DNA from: Epsilonproteobacteria bacterium UBA6211 | Lineage (GTDB): Bacteria; Campylobacterota; Campylobacteria; Campylobacterales; Arcobacteraceae | DNA: 12,447 nt | Reading direction: 5' to 3' | NCBI GenBank assembly: GCA_002421845.1 | Contig: DISL01000043.1 | Location: 1-12,447, forward strand | Shown: positions 1 through 6,579 of the stretch, piece by piece | How positions within the stretch are numbered: position 1 is the stretch's first letter | Layout of the letters: each line of letters starts with the position of its first letter | Position numbers and translations under genes: made by a program | The notes under the pieces: model-generated | The model's database searches: none | Told to the model about the DNA's origin: nothing | Seen by the model: the letters and a program-made list of their open reading frames with translations, nothing else

Positions 1-450
1 GATATAATAGTGGCTCTTTTTGATAATAGTAAAACTTTGGATAATGAAGATGAAAAAATACTTGAGATTATAAATAGTACAGATAAAGATAAAATTATAG
101 TTTTGAATAAATGTGATTTGGAGAGTAAATTTGATAGTTCACAAATAGACGAACACATATCTTTGAGTACAAAAATAGATATAAATCCTTTGATAGATGC
201 ACTGGAAAATCTACTAAACAATAAAAACTTTGAAGATGAAGTAATGCTAATATCAAAACGTCAAGTTTTGGCTGTGACAAAAACACTAGAACATATCAAT
301 ATGGCTTACACACCACTAAATAATGGAATGTTGGAGTTTTTTAGCCACCATGTCACAGAAGCAATCAAAGAAATATCTAGTATATCAAGACCGTATGATA
401 ACGATGAAATGCTTGATAAGATGTTTAGTTCGTTTTGTTTGGGGAAATAA
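1..450 (+). CDS. mnmE: tRNA modification GTPase MnmE, C-terminal part (gene enters from the left edge)
   Basis: MnmE works with MnmG to install the (carboxymethyl)aminomethyl group at C5 of the wobble uridine (U34) of certain tRNAs, in the cytoplasm. The frame is open from base 1, so the gene is cut by the window edge. The apparent GTG at base 10 is an internal valine codon. What remains is the second half of the G domain, with the G4 motif NKCD at bases 106-117, followed by the C-terminal helical domain. The protein ends in FCLGK; the family's C-terminal C-x-GK box carries the conserved cysteine. The P-loop, switch and DxxG motifs lie outside the window. The last 26 bases overlap the 3' end of the convergent permease gene. 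Identification is confident from the G4 motif, the length of the tail and the C-terminal box. Confidence 0.95.
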   Translation, partial: DIIVALFDNSKTLDNEDEKILEIINSTDKDKIIVLNKCDLESKFDSSQIDEHISLSTKIDINPLIDALENLLNNKNFEDEVMLISKRQVLAVTKTLEHINMAYTPLNNGMLEFFSHHVTEAIKEISSISRPYDNDEMLDKMFSSFCLGK

Positions 451-1483
451 GACTTTTATAGATCATTACTAGAAATAGTAATGATGCTATATTTGATACA
501 AAACTTGGGCTATCATCTTCATCGATTATAATTGTATTAATCTGCACTAAATCAGCAAAAAACAAATCTATCATAAATGCAAAACAAATTGTACTTGCTA
601 TTATCACACCTAAGTAAATAAAAAGACCCCTTTTGCCTAAGATTTGTTTAACTATCCCTATAGTAACCATACTGGTACTAGGTCCTGCACTAAGCAAAAC
701 AAACGCACTTCCGGGACTAAAGCCAACTACCATCAATGCAATCCCCAAAGGGATAGAAGATGTGGCACAAATATAAAGAGGTATAGATATAACAAGCATA
801 AATATATATGATAAAAATAGATTTTGAGTAAGAAATATATCAAGTTCTTTTGGCAATAGACTCATAAGAAGTGCTGCAAGGATAAGTCCTATTAACATCG
901 GTTTTGCTATATCTTTAAAAAGATTATAAAAAGCGTATTCAAGTATAGTTCTTAAAAAGCCCTTATTATCCACCTTAGATGATGTACAACCGCAACCACC
1001 TGATGAACAACCATGTGATACGGCAGAAGTTGGACTAAAAGTAGTAGATTTAACCTGTTTTTGCTCTTTTTTTTCAAAAAATAGTGATACAAATCCTGCT
1101 ATAAGTGCCGTAATAAGAGAGGTTAGAATCCTATAAAAAGCAAAAAACCATCCAAATGCACCGTAACTTGCTAACATTGAGTCAACACCTATTACTGGAG
1201 TACTTATCAAAAATGATGTTATGGAACTTTTATTTGCACCGCTATTTTTCAAAGTCATTGCAAAAGGAACAACACTACACGAACAAAGCGGCAAAGGGAT
1301 ACCAAGCATTGAGGCTTTTATTACAGATAATTTTGAATCTCCTCCAAGCTGAGATTTGATAAAACTATCTTTTATATATTGTTTCATAACACTAGCTATT
1401 AAAAGCCCAAGTAGAATATAAAATGATATTACGTTTAAAAGTTGCCAAAAATTGGTGAGAAATAATATTATGAAATCAAACAT
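425..1483 (-). CDS. SO_0444/ArsP-type permease, predicted Cu/Zn efflux transporter
   Basis: This is a predicted inner-membrane permease of 352 residues from the permease family that includes SO_0444-type Cu/Zn efflux and ArsP-like proteins. It has two membrane halves. The first carries the signature PLPLCSCS (residues 63-70, Cys67 and Cys69) followed by STPVIGVDS. The second carries a related CATSSIPLG segment (about 239-247). The loop between them is hydrophilic and holds a His/Cys cluster, HGCSSGGCGC (residues 157-166), a plausible metal-binding site. A TTG at 1495 would add four residues. The ATG at 1483 is preferred because GGATAG lies at proper spacing upstream of it. The 3' end overlaps mnmE tail-to-tail by 26 bases. 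Metal efflux follows from family knowledge and the Cys/His loop; the actual substrate is not shown by the sequence. Confidence 0.85.
   Translation of the reverse strand: MFDFIILFLTNFWQLLNVISFYILLGLLIASVMKQYIKDSFIKSQLGGDSKLSVIKASMLGIPLPLCSCSVVPFAMTLKNSGANKSSITSFLISTPVIGVDSMLASYGAFGWFFAFYRILTSLITALIAGFVSLFFEKKEQKQVKSTTFSPTSAVSHGCSSGGCGCTSSKVDNKGFLRTILEYAFYNLFKDIAKPMLIGLILAALLMSLLPKELDIFLTQNLFLSYIFMLVISIPLYICATSSIPLGIALMVVGFSPGSAFVLLSAGPSTSMVTIGIVKQILGKRGLFIYLGVIIASTICFAFMIDLFFADLVQINTIIIDEDDSPSFVSNIASLLFLVMIYKSLISPNKTN
462..485. terminator. Perfect 10-bp hairpin just after mnmE, inside the permease 3' coding end
   Basis: ATCATTACTA and TAGTAATGAT form a perfect 10-bp stem closed by a GAAA loop, starting 12 bases after the mnmE stop. 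No clear U-tract follows on either strand, so it is not a textbook intrinsic terminator. It may instead mark or protect the 3' end of the mnmE message. It lies within the last codons of the opposite-strand permease gene. Confidence 0.4.
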
Positions 1484-1509
1484 ACGGCTATCCAAAATGA
1501 AATTTATGA

Positions 1510-1538
1510 ATTGTATTGCAATATTTTTTAAATGTCAA
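1510..1538 (-). promoter_or_regulatory. Sigma-70 promoter of the permease gene with a palindrome in the spacer
   Basis: On the minus strand, a consensus -35 TTGACA (1538-1533) and a -10 TACAAT (1515-1510) are separated by exactly 17 bases, giving a predicted transcript start near 1503. A perfect 10-base palindrome, TATTGCAATA (1514-1523), lies in the spacer and touches the -10. That is a position where repressors or MerR-type regulators can act. No regulator gene lies next to it. Confidence 0.7.
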
Positions 1539-1603
1539 ATCTGAATCTATCGATTTTCTCCTAGTATTTTGATTAACTATTAAATTATTTTAAGCAAAAC
1601 TAG

Positions 1604-1611
1604 TGTATAAT
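1604..1611 (+). promoter_or_regulatory. Probable -10 element of the RDD gene
   Basis: TGTATAAT contains a consensus TATAAT at 1606-1611, 47 bases ahead of the start codon, in a very AT-rich region. No good -35 is seen, as is common for promoters in Campylobacterota. A Shine-Dalgarno AAAGGA at 1645-1650 then precedes the ATG at 1659. Confidence 0.5.
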
Positions 1612-1658
1612 ATTATTTAAAATCAATAATTTAATTATTTCAATAAAGGAAAACAAAA

Positions 1659-2099
1659 ATGCAGAATATTGATAATTTTGAATATGCAGGTTTTTGGATA
1701 CGAGTGGGGGCTTCTTTTATCGATGGACTTTTATTTGCTATATTTACGCTACCTCTTACAATGATTGTTTACGGTGATGCACTATGGGAAAGTGAGTCGT
1801 TTTTATTAGGTCCAGCTGATTTTCTAATAAATTATGTACTACCTGCCGTTGTAGTTGTTTTGTTTTGGTTATACAAATCTGCAACTCCAGGGAAAATGGT
1901 TTTGAAACTAAAAGTTGTTGATGCAACTACTGGAAATGTATTGACTGTAGGACAAGCTATAGGTCGGTATCTTGCTTATTTCTTGGCATCTATACCTTTG
2001 TTGCTCGGTATTATATGGATTGGCTTTGATAAGAAAAAACAAGGATGGCATGATAAACTTGCCAATACTGTCGTAATAAAAGATAAAAGTCAAGAATAA
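1659..2099 (+). CDS. RDD-family small membrane protein
   Basis: This is a 146-residue inner-membrane protein with the RDD-domain pattern. An N-terminal segment with Arg15 and Asp22 (RVGASFID) leads into the first membrane helix. A second helix lies at about 50-72, followed by the conserved stretch TPGKMVLKLKVVD. A third hydrophobic segment comes next, and then WIGFDKKKQGWHDKLANTVV, the typical RDD ending in which the WHD-type box is kept. The gene stands alone with its own promoter and a good Shine-Dalgarno, and faces the FAH-fold gene across a shared hairpin. RDD proteins have been tied to diverse roles, including ion transport in some bacteria; nothing here points to one. The family call is confident and the function is unknown. 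Confidence 0.85.
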   Translation: MQNIDNFEYAGFWIRVGASFIDGLLFAIFTLPLTMIVYGDALWESESFLLGPADFLINYVLPAVVVVLFWLYKSATPGKMVLKLKVVDATTGNVLTVGQAIGRYLAYFLASIPLLLGIIWIGFDKKKQGWHDKLANTVVIKDKSQE

Positions 2100-2113
2100 A
2101 GTGCCAATCATAA

Positions 2114-2137
2114 ATTACAAGGATTTATCCTTGTAAT
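2114..2137. terminator. Bidirectional terminator hairpin between the convergent RDD and FAH-fold genes
   Basis: ATTACAAGGA and TCCTTGTAAT form a perfect 10-bp stem with a TTTA loop, 15 bases after the RDD stop. The stop codon of the opposite-strand FAH-fold gene lies in the loop (2127-2125). The minus-strand side is followed by a modestly T-rich stretch, so termination there is the more plausible direction. Shared use by both convergent genes is inferred from position. Confidence 0.65.
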
Positions 2138-2739
2138 ACTTCCCAACTAGATGCTACAATCAAGTCATCACCACAGTAAATTTTACCTTCGAATCTATCA
2201 CCTACTTTATACGTACCAACACCTTTTGGAGTACCGCTCATGATAATATCTCCGTCTTCGAAACTCATAAAAGTCCCAATCTCGCTAAGCATAATATCAG
2301 GCTTGTAAATCATAAGATTATAATCTGCAAATTGTACCAATGTATCATTGATAAAAAGCTCAAATCTAAGAAGTGTTATATCGCCGTTAAACTCCACAAA
2401 TTCACTTAGTACGGCTGATTTGTCAAATGCCTTTGCCCTCTCCCACGGTAACCCTTTTGATTTGAGATAGTTTTGAAGATTTGCTTTTGTCAGGTCAAGT
2501 CCAAATCCTATACCTGATATTTGGTTGTTTTGTATCAAAAAACAAATCTCACCTTCAAATCTCGTATCTTCACTTATAAAATAGAGCTTATCTGTTATAG
2601 CAGAATTTGGTTTATTAAAAACAACTAGGTTTTCAGGTATTTCATTTCCAAGCTCATATATATGTTCCACATAATTTCGACCTATACAGATTACTTTACT
2701 TGGGATTATTGGTTGTTTTTTGTATTGTATGGTTTGCAT
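2125..2739 (-). CDS. Fumarylacetoacetate hydrolase-fold enzyme, FAHD1-like
   Basis: This is a 204-residue cytosolic enzyme of the FAH superfamily, whose members cleave C-C bonds in or tautomerise 2-keto or 1,3-diketo acids such as acylpyruvates and oxaloacetate. Visible features are the N-terminal CIGRNY box, a metal-binding pair Glu62/Glu64 (FEGEI), Asp82 in LDLT, then GLPWERAKAFDKS with Lys103, and the C-terminal box SGTPKGVG. This order and the shortness of the protein resemble FAHD1/YcgM-type single-domain members, so acylpyruvase or oxaloacetate tautomerase/decarboxylase activity is the best guess. The substrate is not certain. ATG 2739 is chosen over the adjacent GTG 2742; GGATAGGTG upstream gives only a weak Shine-Dalgarno. 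It lies 70 bases downstream of the diguanylate cyclase gene on the same strand with no terminator visible between, so read-through is possible. Confidence 0.85.
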   Translation of the reverse strand: MQTIQYKKQPIIPSKVICIGRNYVEHIYELGNEIPENLVVFNKPNSAITDKLYFISEDTRFEGEICFLIQNNQISGIGFGLDLTKANLQNYLKSKGLPWERAKAFDKSAVLSEFVEFNGDITLLRFELFINDTLVQFADYNLMIYKPDIMLSEIGTFMSFEDGDIIMSGTPKGVGTYKVGDRFEGKIYCGDDLIVASSWEVLQG

Positions 2740-2809
2740 CACCTATCCGGTCTTAAAAATTTATGTCAGAAAGAATAATAACACAGTTCGTAAAAGATAT
2801 ACTTAAAAA

Positions 2810-4009
2810 CTATCCTACGAAAATACTGAAATTATTTTTACCTTTTCCTTTTGCAACATACATTGCAGTATCAGCCGTACTCATAAGCGTAATAACATCA
2901 GTAGAGTGTGTAGGGAATGAACTAATTCCTATACTTGCACCTACTTTTACTATGTGTCCTTCTAAATCTACAGGGGTAGAAATAGATTCTATAATCTTTT
3001 GAGCAATTTGTTTGACTGAATCTTCATTTTCTATGTGTTCCACAATAACGGCAAATTCATCACCGCCTATTCTAAAGATAGAGTCATCTCTTCTTAAAAT
3101 TGCTGATAATTTTTGGCTTACGTTTTTGAGTAATAAATCCCCTATATGATGTCCTAATGTATCATTTACTATCTTAAAATCATCCAAATCTATCATCAAT
3201 AAATAGCAATTTGATCCATATTGACCTGCGTTATGCACTGATTGGACTATACGCTCTTCAAAGAAATGACGGTTTGCAATACCTGTGACTCTATCATAAT
3301 ACGCAAGATTTCGTAAAGACAAATCTCGTATTCTTATTTGAGACATCATTTCATTAAAAGAACTAGAAAGACTACCTATCTCATCCTCGCTACTAATAGG
3401 TATAGATGTATTGTAGTCTTTTTCTTTCATGATTTTCTTGGTCATTTTGGTCAATAAAACTATAGGTTCTGTTATAGTTTTACTTGTTTTGGCTATCATC
3501 CATCTAGCAAAAACAACACCTATAAAAGAAACTAAAATAACTATACTCACATACAACATCAAACGAGAATAAAAAACTTCTAATGTATTTACAATCATAA
3601 TAGAACCGACAAACTCATCACGTAGATATATAGGCTTTTTGATGGTTATTGTCAAAAACGTAGCAATCTCTTCAGGTACTTTATGTGTATCTTTAAAATA
3701 ACTTTGAAATACGGTGCCATCAGGAAGTATCAAATGCATTTCTAATAAATAAGGTGAATCACGAAAAACACTTAATGTTTCAAATGCAGCCGTCTTATCT
3801 TCAAAGGCTAGTGCGGCTGAAGTGCTTTCCCCTGCTATGGTTGCTTGAACTCTTATCTCATTCAAAAGATGGCTACGCAAAGCAAAATATTCATAGGTAA
3901 GCATAGTCAAAGTTATAGGGGTAGCTACCAAAATCAGTACTAATAAATTTGAAATAACCAATTTTTGCTGTACCGACTTCTTGCCTAACCACTGTAAAAA
4001 CAAATTCAT
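2810..4009 (-). CDS. YfiN/TpbB-like diguanylate cyclase (CHASE8-HAMP-GGDEF)
   Basis: This is a 399-residue inner-membrane enzyme predicted to make cyclic di-GMP from two GTP. A membrane helix at about 14-38 is followed by a periplasmic CHASE8 domain (about 40-147), recognisable by the SAALAFEDKTAA stretch. A second helix lies at about 150-170, a HAMP linker at about 170-227 and a GGDEF domain from about 232 to 398. The active-site loop GGDEF is intact (315-319). A product-inhibition I-site R-x-x-D is present at 306-309, exactly five residues before it. This is the domain order of Pseudomonas YfiN/TpbB, which is held inactive by periplasmic YfiR. Its start codon overlaps the stop of the YfiR-like gene (ATGA), so translation is probably coupled. 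It is the third gene of the receptor-YfiR-cyclase operon. Confidence 0.93.
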   Translation of the reverse strand: MNLFLQWLGKKSVQQKLVISNLLVLILVATPITLTMLTYEYFALRSHLLNEIRVQATIAGESTSAALAFEDKTAAFETLSVFRDSPYLLEMHLILPDGTVFQSYFKDTHKVPEEIATFLTITIKKPIYLRDEFVGSIMIVNTLEVFYSRLMLYVSIVILVSFIGVVFARWMIAKTSKTITEPIVLLTKMTKKIMKEKDYNTSIPISSEDEIGSLSSSFNEMMSQIRIRDLSLRNLAYYDRVTGIANRHFFEERIVQSVHNAGQYGSNCYLLMIDLDDFKIVNDTLGHHIGDLLLKNVSQKLSAILRRDDSIFRIGGDEFAVIVEHIENEDSVKQIAQKIIESISTPVDLEGHIVKVGASIGISSFPTHSTDVITLMSTADTAMYVAKGKGKNNFSIFVG

Positions 4010-4518
4010 CGAATAACCTTTTTTGCCAATTTCAGAAGATGGGAGCTCACAGTCAAGTCGGTATTTTTTAGCGATTTTAGATTAATATTAAAAGCCAATT
4101 TCGTACTATCTGAAAAAATAGTAATATGGGTATTCTTAATCTCTTCGTTATCCGTCACAACCAGTATATGTGCCTCTGAAAGTAATTCAAACAGTTGTGC
4201 TTCTTCTATCAAGTCTTTATCTCGAATATATACCATTTGACATTTTCTTGCCTCTTCAATAGCATCTATACTAACAATATTTATCTTTTTATCATGAATT
4301 GTTTTTTCTTTTAGTACATCTGATGCCGTACCGAAATCCTCTTTATAAAAACAAATATTAAACGTGTCTGATTTATGTTCTTTTAATGACCACTGTGTAA
4401 GCAATGCAAAATTATATAAATACGCAGTTTTTAGGGCATATTCAGGTAATGCTTTGGCTTGTAAAGTTTGGATTATCGTAATAACTACAATAATGGGTAT
4501 AAGTAATATTTTTTTCAA
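4006..4518 (-). CDS. YfiR-like periplasmic regulator (DUF4154)
   Basis: This is a 170-residue exported protein. A signal peptide of about 23 residues ends in AKA. It is followed by the DUF4154 hallmarks: EYALKTAYLYNFALLTQW (26-43), the strand FNICFY, a KCQMVYI segment (92-98), HILVVTDNEE, LAFNINLKS and the terminal SSHLLKLAKKV. In Pseudomonas, YfiR binds the periplasmic domain of YfiN and blocks cyclic di-GMP synthesis until it is sequestered at the outer membrane by YfiB. The gene overlaps both neighbours by four bases (ATGA), lying between the TonB-dependent receptor and the GGDEF protein, so the same pairing is very likely. It has only two cysteines in the mature chain, Cys56 and Cys93. 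No yfiB-like OmpA lipoprotein gene is seen in the window. Confidence 0.9.
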   Translation of the reverse strand: MKKILLIPIIVVITIIQTLQAKALPEYALKTAYLYNFALLTQWSLKEHKSDTFNICFYKEDFGTASDVLKEKTIHDKKINIVSIDAIEEARKCQMVYIRDKDLIEEAQLFELLSEAHILVVTDNEEIKNTHITIFSDSTKLAFNINLKSLKNTDLTVSSHLLKLAKKVIR

Positions 4519-6437
4519 AACTTATACTCCATTTCAAACCAAAAAGTACGACCATCTTGAGGATAATATTTTTCACCGCTATAAGTAATGTCTGTTATAT
4601 CATAGTATTTTTTATCTAGTAAATTTTTTATTTTAAATGATAAATCAGTATTTTTTATCAAATCTTGAGATAATAAATTTAGATTTACTATAGTATGAGC
4701 TTTAACTTTATCTTGATCTACATCAGGTCTTGAGCCTAGATATAAAACTTCAAGTCCACTTTGGAGTTTTTTACCCAAAAGAGGTTTTGAGACATGTAGT
4801 TTTGCCATATGCGTAGGAGTATTCACTAATGGTGTATTGTCATCTATCTCATATGCTTTTTGATATGTATAACTAGCTTTTGCATATATATCATTCTCAA
4901 AATATTTATTGACCTCAGTTTCAAAACCTTTCGCTTCTATATCTGACACTTTAGACCATGCTAAACGGTCATAAATACTATAACGATAAATTGATGCCAA
5001 CAACTTAGTATCATTAAATGTGTGCTCTATAACAAATTCTGTTTTTTTTGATTTTTCAATAGCATCATACCTATTCTCAAACATAGTCGATTGACGACCG
5101 GTCTTACTTGTAGAAAGTTTGAGTAAAGTATTATTATAAGCTTTCCATATAATCGATATTTGTGGACTCATAACTTGTTGAGTGTTTTTATTTATTTTTT
5201 CATATCTTAAACCATAATTTAAATTTAAATTATCAAGAATAGCATAGTCATCGTAAATATATAACCCATGTGTTTTACGAGGTTCATAAATAAGACTATC
5301 AGAATAGTCATCCATAATCAAATAATCACTGAATAAATAATCATGACGATATTCACTACCAAAAGATAGAGTATGCTTATCAAACCAAGTTCCTATAAGC
5401 TTCAAATCATATCCATACCATTTTGATTTTGTGCCATATTGAAATAAATCATAACCACTACTTACATAACTCACTTTATCCACTGCATCATAAAAATAGT
5501 GTCCATACCAGATAGATGTGGAAAATTTTGTATTTCTTGATATATCTGCATCATATTTCAAACGAATAAAACTATTTTTATCTTTTTGTTCTATCGGTAG
5601 AGGTGAATTTACATCACTATATGGATATGATGGTAAATTCTTTTCATGTGATACCAACGCACCTTCCAAAGAAAGATTTTTGTAAGATGTTTTTAGAAAC
5701 ATACGGTAATTTTTTGAGTCATTGTTTGTATTTGAAATTTCTTGACCACCTGAGTAGTAAGTAAAATCTTGTCCTGCAGTCTTAAAATCGGACAAAGAAA
5801 AAAGAACATCTGCACCGTTATCCAAAACTTGTCCAAATGTAACTCGTCTATTATGAGTACGATGACTACCGTAACCATAAGCTAGATTAGTACCGTTTAT
5901 ATCGCTCCCTTTTTTCGTGATGATATTTATAACTCCAAGTAAAGCATTGCTCGTATAACCGGAAGAACTTCCACCCGGTATATACTCCACTCTATCAATC
6001 AAAGATACGTCCAATAGTCCATCATTTTCAAAAAAAGCCTGACCGTAAAAACTATCATTTGCCTGATAACCGTCTATAAGTAATATAATCCTACCTGTAT
6101 AATCACCAGGTTTCCCATACCCACGACCTCCTAGAAAAGTATATCCATAATCTTGGAAGGTGTGAAGTCCACGCATACTATTTAAAATTTCTGATAAATT
6201 TTTATAACCAAAGAGTTTAATCTCACGAGCAGTTACTACAGATACTGCCGAAGATGCACTGTTTATTTGTTCTGCAATTTTACTAGCAGGAATATAATCT
6301 GTTTGTAATAACTCTTCAAAAGGTATTGTGGTAGCATCAAAAGTATTATTTTTATCTATTGCATAACCTGAAACAACAAAAAAATTACATAATGAAAATA
6401 TAAAGAATTTTATATTATTTTTTTCTATTTTATACAA
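4515..6437 (-). CDS. TonB-dependent outer-membrane receptor
   Basis: This is a 640-residue outer-membrane protein. A signal peptide (1-26, ending SGYA) leads to a short linker with FEELLQTDY. A plug domain follows (about 52-177; SSAVSVVTAREI, the NLSEILNSMRGL box, RIILLIDGY, VEYIPGG, GVINIITKKG), then a beta-barrel rich in Tyr and Asp ending in the expected C-terminal Phe. There is no N-terminal STN signalling domain, and I see no convincing TonB box, so coupling to TonB is inferred from the fold. The start is TTG at 6437: no nearby ATG exists, the signal peptide begins there, and GGGA lies about five bases upstream. The stop overlaps the YfiR-like start (ATGA). The ligand is not identifiable, and no TonB/ExbBD or siderophore genes lie nearby. 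A role as the outer-membrane sensor of the YfiR-YfiN pair is inferred from the operon. Confidence 0.92.
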   Translation of the reverse strand: MYKIEKNNIKFFIFSLCNFFVVSGYAIDKNNTFDATTIPFEELLQTDYIPASKIAEQINSASSAVSVVTAREIKLFGYKNLSEILNSMRGLHTFQDYGYTFLGGRGYGKPGDYTGRIILLIDGYQANDSFYGQAFFENDGLLDVSLIDRVEYIPGGSSSGYTSNALLGVINIITKKGSDINGTNLAYGYGSHRTHNRRVTFGQVLDNGADVLFSLSDFKTAGQDFTYYSGGQEISNTNNDSKNYRMFLKTSYKNLSLEGALVSHEKNLPSYPYSDVNSPLPIEQKDKNSFIRLKYDADISRNTKFSTSIWYGHYFYDAVDKVSYVSSGYDLFQYGTKSKWYGYDLKLIGTWFDKHTLSFGSEYRHDYLFSDYLIMDDYSDSLIYEPRKTHGLYIYDDYAILDNLNLNYGLRYEKINKNTQQVMSPQISIIWKAYNNTLLKLSTSKTGRQSTMFENRYDAIEKSKKTEFVIEHTFNDTKLLASIYRYSIYDRLAWSKVSDIEAKGFETEVNKYFENDIYAKASYTYQKAYEIDDNTPLVNTPTHMAKLHVSKPLLGKKLQSGLEVLYLGSRPDVDQDKVKAHTIVNLNLLSQDLIKNTDLSFKIKNLLDKKYYDITDITYSGEKYYPQDGRTFWFEMEYKF

Positions 6438-6467
6438 TATAATCCCGATATTATTGGTTTTATTGAG

Positions 6468-6476
6468 ATTATATCA
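6468..6476 (-). promoter_or_regulatory. Extended -10 promoter of the receptor-YfiR-cyclase operon
   Basis: Read on the minus strand, TGATATAAT is a perfect extended -10 (TGn plus TATAAT). The predicted transcript start is near 6461, about 24 bases before the TTG start codon. The place for a -35 (about 6496-6491, CCGGTA) has no match to consensus and is taken up by a direct repeat, which suggests activator-dependent or repressed use. Confidence 0.65.
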
Positions 6477-6482
6477 AATCAA

Positions 6483-6500
6483 CGGTCACGTACCGGTCAC
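6483..6500 (-). repeat. Direct repeat GTGACCG x2 at 11-bp spacing, candidate regulator site
   Basis: On the minus strand GTGACCG occurs at 6500-6494 and again at 6489-6483, an 11-base period, about one helical turn. It is a GC-rich island in a very AT-rich gap, at about -22 to -39 relative to the predicted start of the receptor operon. Same-face direct repeats at one turn are typical of OmpR/PhoB-type regulators. The half-site also differs by one base from the TTGACCG half-site of the TetR operators at 7704-7752. Confidence 0.55.
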
Positions 6501-6546
6501 ATTTAATAAATATAGAGATTATTTTATAAACGTTCTACTACTTTTA

Positions 6547-6579
6547 CTAAAAATATTTCATTTTTTACTAATATTTTAG
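6547..6579 (-). terminator. AT-rich hairpin at the end of the GNAT gene
   Basis: CTAAAAATATT (6547-6557) can pair with AATATTTTAG (6570-6579) with one bulge, and it spans the GNAT stop codon on the minus strand. The stem is almost only A-T, so it would be a weak terminator. Its position between the TetR-GNAT unit and the receptor promoter is the main support. Confidence 0.25.

Noticed and set aside
2763..3002. Plus-strand open frame of 79 codons across the cyclase 3' end.
   Set aside because: It runs antisense to the GGDEF coding region, lacks a Shine-Dalgarno and shows no recognisable motif; a shadow frame.
4515..6437. A classic TonB box and an STN signalling domain in the receptor.
   Set aside because: The mature N-terminus before the plug is only about 25 residues, too short for STN, and no convincing TonB-box pattern is visible there.
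6438..6480. Search for an ATG start for the TonB-dependent receptor.
   Set aside because: No ATG lies in frame near the signal peptide; the upstream in-frame codons are ATA and ATT. TTG at 6437 directly before the signal peptide is the only reasonable start.
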